This document shows positions 59,712 through 64,000 of a DNA stretch of 64,000 nucleotides, one piece after another. Below the pieces are notes generated by a model, which did no database searches, was not told the DNA's origin, and was given only the letters and a program-made list of their open reading frames with translations. The position numbers were made by a program, and so were the translations under genes. How positions within the stretch are numbered: position 1 is the stretch's first letter; every line of letters begins with the position of its first letter. This DNA comes from Actinocatenispora thailandica (GTDB taxonomy: Bacteria; Actinomycetota; Actinomycetes; Mycobacteriales; Micromonosporaceae): NCBI RefSeq assembly GCF_016865425.1, contig NZ_AP023355.1:778198-842197 (forward strand), read 5' to 3'.

Positions 59712-62700
59712 GTGGGAACCGAGATCGTCAAGCGGCCACCGCGTCGCCCCTCGCCGGAGCTGCCCTCCGGCGAGGTGATCCTCGATCCGCCACCCGAGGC
59801 GCCCCAGCCCAATGCCAAGGGCTGGCAGCGGATGATGATGATCCTGCCGATGGCCGCCGGTGCGGCCGCGATGGGGCTGATGATGGGCACCCAGCGGGGT
59901 GGCCCGATGGCCTACGTCGCCGGCGGGATGTACGGCGTGTCCATCCTCGGCATGATCGCGGTCCAGCTCACCCAGCAGTCCGGCGGTCAGAGCAAGAAGG
60001 AGATGATCGAGGCACGCCGCCAGTTCATGCGCAAGCTGAGCCAGCTGCGCGCACAGGTGCGCAGCACCATCGAGAAGCAGCGCGAGGCGATGTACTACCG
60101 CCACCCCGACCCGGGTGCGCTGTGGTCGACGGCGGCGAGCGGCCGGCTCTGGGAGCGCCGCGCCACCGACGGCGACTTCGCGGTGGTCCGAATCGGCCTC
60201 GGCCCGCAGGAGATCGCGACCCCGCTGGTGCCGCCGCAGACCCGCTCCGTCGACGAGCTGGAGCCGTTGTGCGCGATGGCGTTGCGGCGCTTCGTGACCA
60301 CCTACTCGATCGTCCCCGACCTGCCGGTCGCGATGGCCCTGCGCGGCTTCTCCCGGGTTTACCTGCGCGGCTCCGACGAGCGGGTCCGGGGGCTGGTCCG
60401 AGCGCTGCTCAGCCAGTACGGCACGTTCCACGCGCCGGACGACGCGCTGCTCGGGCTGTGCGTGTCCGACGACCGTCGGGCCGGCTGGGACTGGGCCAAG
60501 TGGCTGCCGCACGCGCTGCACCCGACCAAGGTCGACGCGGTCGGTCAGCTGCGGCTGGTGGCGCCGACCGTCACCGCGCTGGAGGCGATGCTCGACGACG
60601 TTCTCGTCAACCGGCCGCGATTCGACCCGACGGCGCCGCCGTCCGGGGCGACCCACCTGGTCGTGGTGATCGACGGGGGCGACACCGCCGGCTCCGACCA
60701 CCTGATGACCGAGGGCGGCGTCGAGGGCGTCACCATCATCGACCTGACCAACCCGCCGCCGCGGCTGCTCGACCAGGCCTCGCTGGTGCTCGACGTCGCC
60801 GACAACGGCACCATGACCAGCACGACGATGGACGGCACGGCCGAGATCGGTACCGCCGACGGGCTCGACCCGGTCGAGTGCGAGGCGCTGGTCCGGCAGC
60901 TGTCCCCGCTGCGGTTGTCCGCCGCCTCGCTCACCGACCAGCCGATGTCCGGCGAGCTCGGCCTGGCCGAGCTGCTGAACATCGGCGACCCGTACGAGTT
61001 CGACCTCGGCCGGACCTGGGCGACCCGGCCGAACCGGGACCGGCTGCGGGTGCCGCTGGGCATCGGCCCGGACGGCCGCCCGGTGGAGCTCGACCTCAAG
61101 GAGTCGGCGCAGGACGGCATGGGCCCGCACGGCCTGCTGGTCGGCGCGACCGGTTCCGGCAAGTCGGAGCTGTTGCGCACCCTGGTGCTGGCCCTGTCGG
61201 TGACGCACAGCTCCGAGGTGCTCAACTTCGTTCTGATCGACTTCAAGGGCGGCGCGACGTTCACCACGCTGGACCGGTTGCCGCACACCAGTGCCGTCAT
61301 CACCAACCTGGAGGACGAGCTCTCCCTGGTGGACCGCATGCTGGACGCGATCCAGGGCGAGCTCATCCGCCGGCAGGAGCTGCTCCGCTCGGCCGGCAAC
61401 TACGCCTCGCAGCGCGACTACGAGCGGGCCCGCGCCGCCGGTGTGCCGCTGGCCCCGCTGCCGAGCCTGTTGATCATCTGTGACGAGTTCTCCGAGCTGC
61501 TCACCGCGAAGCCCGACTTCATCGACATGTTCGTGCAGATCGGCCGGGTCGGCCGGTCGCTGGGTGTGCACCTGCTGCTGGCCTCCCAGCGGCTGGAGGA
61601 GGGCCGGTTGCGCGGCCTGGACACGCACCTGTCGTACCGGGTCGGCCTGCGGACGTTCTCCTCGATGGAAAGCCGCAGCGTGCTCGGCGTGCCGGACGCG
61701 TACGAGCTGCCCCGCTCGCCCGGTCACGGCTACCTCAAGGCGGGCACCGAGGGGCTCACCCGCTTCCGGGCGGCGTACGTGTCGGGTCGCTACCGGCGCG
61801 GTGTTGGCAACCAGCGCCGGGAGGACCGGCAGACCGACCCGGTGCAGGCGTACTCCACCTGGTACGCGACGCCGCCGGTGGTCACCGAGGAGAAGCCGGC
61901 CGAGGTGCCGGAGCAGGACGACGACGTGCTCGGTGAGACCCTGCTGGACGTGGTGGTCGCCCGCCTGGAGGGGCAGGGCGTGCCGGCGCACCAGGTGTGG
62001 CTGCCGCCGCTGGCCGAGTCGCCGACGCTGGACCAGATCCTGCCCCCGCTCAGCGCCGACCCGCGCCGCGGCCTGACCGTCACGGACCCGGAGCTGCTGG
62101 GTACCCTGCGTGGCGTCGCGGGCATCATCGACAAGCCGTTCGAGCAGCGCCGCGACCTGCTCTGGACCGACCTGTCCGGCGCCACCGGCAACGTGGTCGT
62201 GGTGGGCGGCCCGCAGACCGGCAAGAGCACCATCATTCGCACCCTGATGGGCAGCCTCGCGCTCACCCACACCCCGCGCGAGGTGCAGTTCTACTGCCTG
62301 GACTTCGGCGGCGGTGGCCTGAGCACGCTGCGCGACCTGCCGCACGTCGGTGGCACCGCCAGCCGGATGGAGACCAACCAGGTCCGCCGGACCATCTCCG
62401 AGCTGCGCACCCTGCTGGCGGAGCGGGAGGCGCGGTTCACCGCCAACGGCATCGACAGCATGGCGACCTACCGGCGGATGAAGCGGGACGGGAAGTTCGC
62501 CGAGGACCGGTTCGGCGACGTGTTCCTGGTTCTCGACGGCCTGGTGACGCTGCGCAACGAGTTCGAGGACCTGGAGCCCGGCGTCACCGAGCTCGCCAAC
62601 CGCGGCCTGGGGTACGGCATCCACCTGATCGTCACCTGTACCCGGTGGATGGAGATGCGGCCCGCGGTCCGGGACATGTTCGGCACCCGGCTGGAACTGC

Positions 62701-63673
62701 GGCTGGGTGACCCGGCCGACTCCGAGATCAACCGGCGGGCGGCGCTGAACGTACCCACCGGGACGCCCGGCCGCGGCCTCACCCTCGACGCGCTGCACTT
62801 CCTCGCCGGGCTGCCCCGCATCGACGGGCAGCAGGACCCGGGCAACCTCACCGACGGCATCGCCAAGTTCGTCCAGGCGGTCCGCAACGAGTGGCGGGGG
62901 AGCCGGCACCACGGGTCCGGTTGCTGCCCGACCGGCTGCCGTACGAGGCGTTGCCGGCGGCGGGCCACGACACCCAGCGCGGCATCCCGATCGGCATCGC
63001 GGAGAGCGACCTGCAGCCGGTCTACCTGGACTTCGCCGCCGAGCCGCACTTCCTGTTGTTCGGCGACATCGAGGCGGGCAAGAGCACCTTCCTGCGCAGC
63101 CTGGCCCGCGCGATCAGCGAGCGGTACACGCCCGCCGAAGCCAAGATCATGATGATCGACCTGCGCCGCAGCCTGCTGGGTTCGCTGGAAGGCCCGCACC
63201 TGATCGGCTACGGACACTCCGTGCAGGTCGCCCAGGACATGATCCGGCAGGTCGTCGAGGTGATGAAGGAGCGGCTGCCCGGTCCGGACGTCACCCCCGA
63301 ACAGCTGCGCGATCGCAGCTGGTGGAAGGGCCCCGAACTGTACGTGCTGGTCGACGACTACGACCTGGTCGCGACCGGGCCGTCGCACGTGCTCTCGCCG
63401 TTGACCGAGTTCCTCGCCCAGAGCCGCGACATCGGGCTGCACGTGATTCTCGCCCGGCGGGTCGGCGGTGCCAGCCGCGCGCTGTACGAGCCGATGATGT
63501 CGCGGATCCGCGAACTCGCGTCGCCGGGCATCACGATGTCCGGCCCGCGTGAGGAGGGCGCGCTGCTGGGCAACGTCAAGCCGCAGCAGCTGCCGCCGGG
63601 GCGGGGCTGGCTGACCACCCGCCGACACGGCAACCGCCTGGTCCAGCTCGCCTGGCTGCCCCCGGTCGTCTGA
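59712..63673 (+). pseudogene. eccC: Type VII secretion ATPase EccC, frame broken before the third ATPase domain
   Basis: Motor ATPase of the ESX system (FtsK/SpoIIIE family). GTG 59712 has AGGAGGT upstream. Two N-terminal membrane helices (ILPMAAGAAAMGLMMG; GGMYGVSILGMIAVQL) precede three ATPase domains with Walker A motifs GATGSGKS (about 480), GGPQTGKS (about 835) and GDIEAGKS (about 1117). In the given sequence the frame runs out at about 62893 (FVQAVRNEW); the third domain continues at -1, from AGEPAPRVRLLPDRLPYEALP to the stop at 63673. One missing G near 62893-62900 (GG or GGGGG run) explains it, and the repaired protein is about 1321 residues, normal for EccC. Sequence error is more likely than loss. 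Confidence 0.93.
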
Positions 63674-63842
63674 CCTCCGGGGAAGCGATCGGCCCCGTTC
63701 GTCGACCGGACGGGGTCCCGTCGCGGTGGACAGCCCGGTTAAGCTCGCCAGAAGAGGACACCGGAGTCGAATCGTGGCACCGGCGGCGGCCCGAGCCGCC
63801 CGCGGTGCGCCGGTGTGCGTGTGGTGGTGAGGAGGCGTACCG

Positions 63843-64000
63843 ATGGCCGACCGGGTGGTGGCGAAGGTTCCGGAGATCGTCGACTATGCGAAGAGCATCT
63901 CCGGCCTCTCCAGCGGAACGCACCACGGCAAGGACAGCATCATGTCCTCCTCGACCACCGCCAACCAGGCGCTGTCGAACATGAGTGAGCTGGTGACCAC
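63843..64000 (+). CDS. Start of a small ESX-locus protein, cut by window edge
   Basis: ATG 63843 with GAGGAGG upstream. 52 residues are visible (MADRVVAKVPEIVDYAKSIS...). The Ser/Thr-rich helical start (HHGKDSIMSSSTTANQAL) and its place 170 nt after eccC suggest another WXG100-like secreted protein; too short to be sure. Confidence 0.6.
   Translation, partial: MADRVVAKVPEIVDYAKSISGLSSGTHHGKDSIMSSSTTANQALSNMSELVT

Noticed and set aside
59472..62912. A 1146-codon open frame on the minus strand opposite eccC
   Set aside because: Same GC effect. The product is Arg/Gln/His-rich without any domain, and eccC is clearly coding on the plus strand.

Overview
This window is very GC-rich, densely coded chromosomal DNA from an actinobacterium, most likely Micromonosporaceae or a close relative. 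The evidence is the many GTG/TTG starts, the 4-nt ATGA/GTGA overlaps inside operons, the twin-arginine secreted enzymes, the DivIVA/Wag31-like protein, the histidine-utilisation genes with HutF, and a complete-looking core of a type VII (ESX) secretion locus. Placement is by overall character only; no 16S gene is present.

Layout. 1-14.4 kb: a carbohydrate/glycoconjugate catabolic locus. A divergent 2-hydroxyacid dehydrogenase (cut by the window edge) faces an LplB/LplC-type ABC importer (two permeases fused in frame here), a lipoprotein solute-binding protein, a GH29 alpha-L-fucosidase and a Gfo/Idh/MocA oxidoreductase. A second transcription unit follows, with four exported proteins: a beta-helix protein, a small secreted protein, a PL8 polysaccharide lyase and an M60 metallopeptidase. 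Both units and the divergent gene carry the same LacI-type operator (GTAAGCGCTTAC or close variants), so they form one regulon. 14.6-22.9 kb: mixed housekeeping (HtrA-like protease, PolA-like polymerase, MgtC, Lrp regulator with divergent MFS pump, GlyA, DUF4235 protein). 23.2-26.3 kb: Crp/Fnr regulator, truncated haemoglobin, flavohaemoprotein and a DivIVA-domain protein, which reads as a nitric-oxide/oxygen response block. 26.4-30.3 kb: ABC exporter co-transcribed with a NarL-type two-component system. 30.4-39.2 kb: DinB-like protein and the hut operon (hutU, M20 amidohydrolase, hutF, a small ORF, hutI, hutH) behind an RpiR-type regulator. 39.4-42.8 kb: RsbW-like ATPase, GNAT acetyltransferase, a 9-bp minisatellite and a second NarL-type two-component system. 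42.85-44.3 kb: tRNA-Arg(CCG) followed by a decayed mobile island with remnants of a tyrosine integrase and of a VapC toxin. 44.5-51.6 kb: a sulfur block (DUF2809 protein, TauE/SafE exporter, CstB-like persulfide dioxygenase-rhodanese, CstR-like repressor, a Cys-rich small protein, MBL hydrolase with divergent MerR regulator, SulP transporter) with three near-identical CsoR/CstR palindromes. 51.9-64 kb: ESX locus (eccE, an accessory gene, mycP, two WXG100-type genes, eccB, eccD, eccC, start of another small gene).

Three genes show the same kind of lesion: a -1 frame change at G or C runs (permease junction, two in htrA, one in eccC). The uniform direction and homopolymer context suggest consensus deletions in the sequence rather than real gene decay, so those genes may be intact in the organism. 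The window is also unusually rich in short tandem repeats, including one that expands the ATP-lid region of a histidine kinase.
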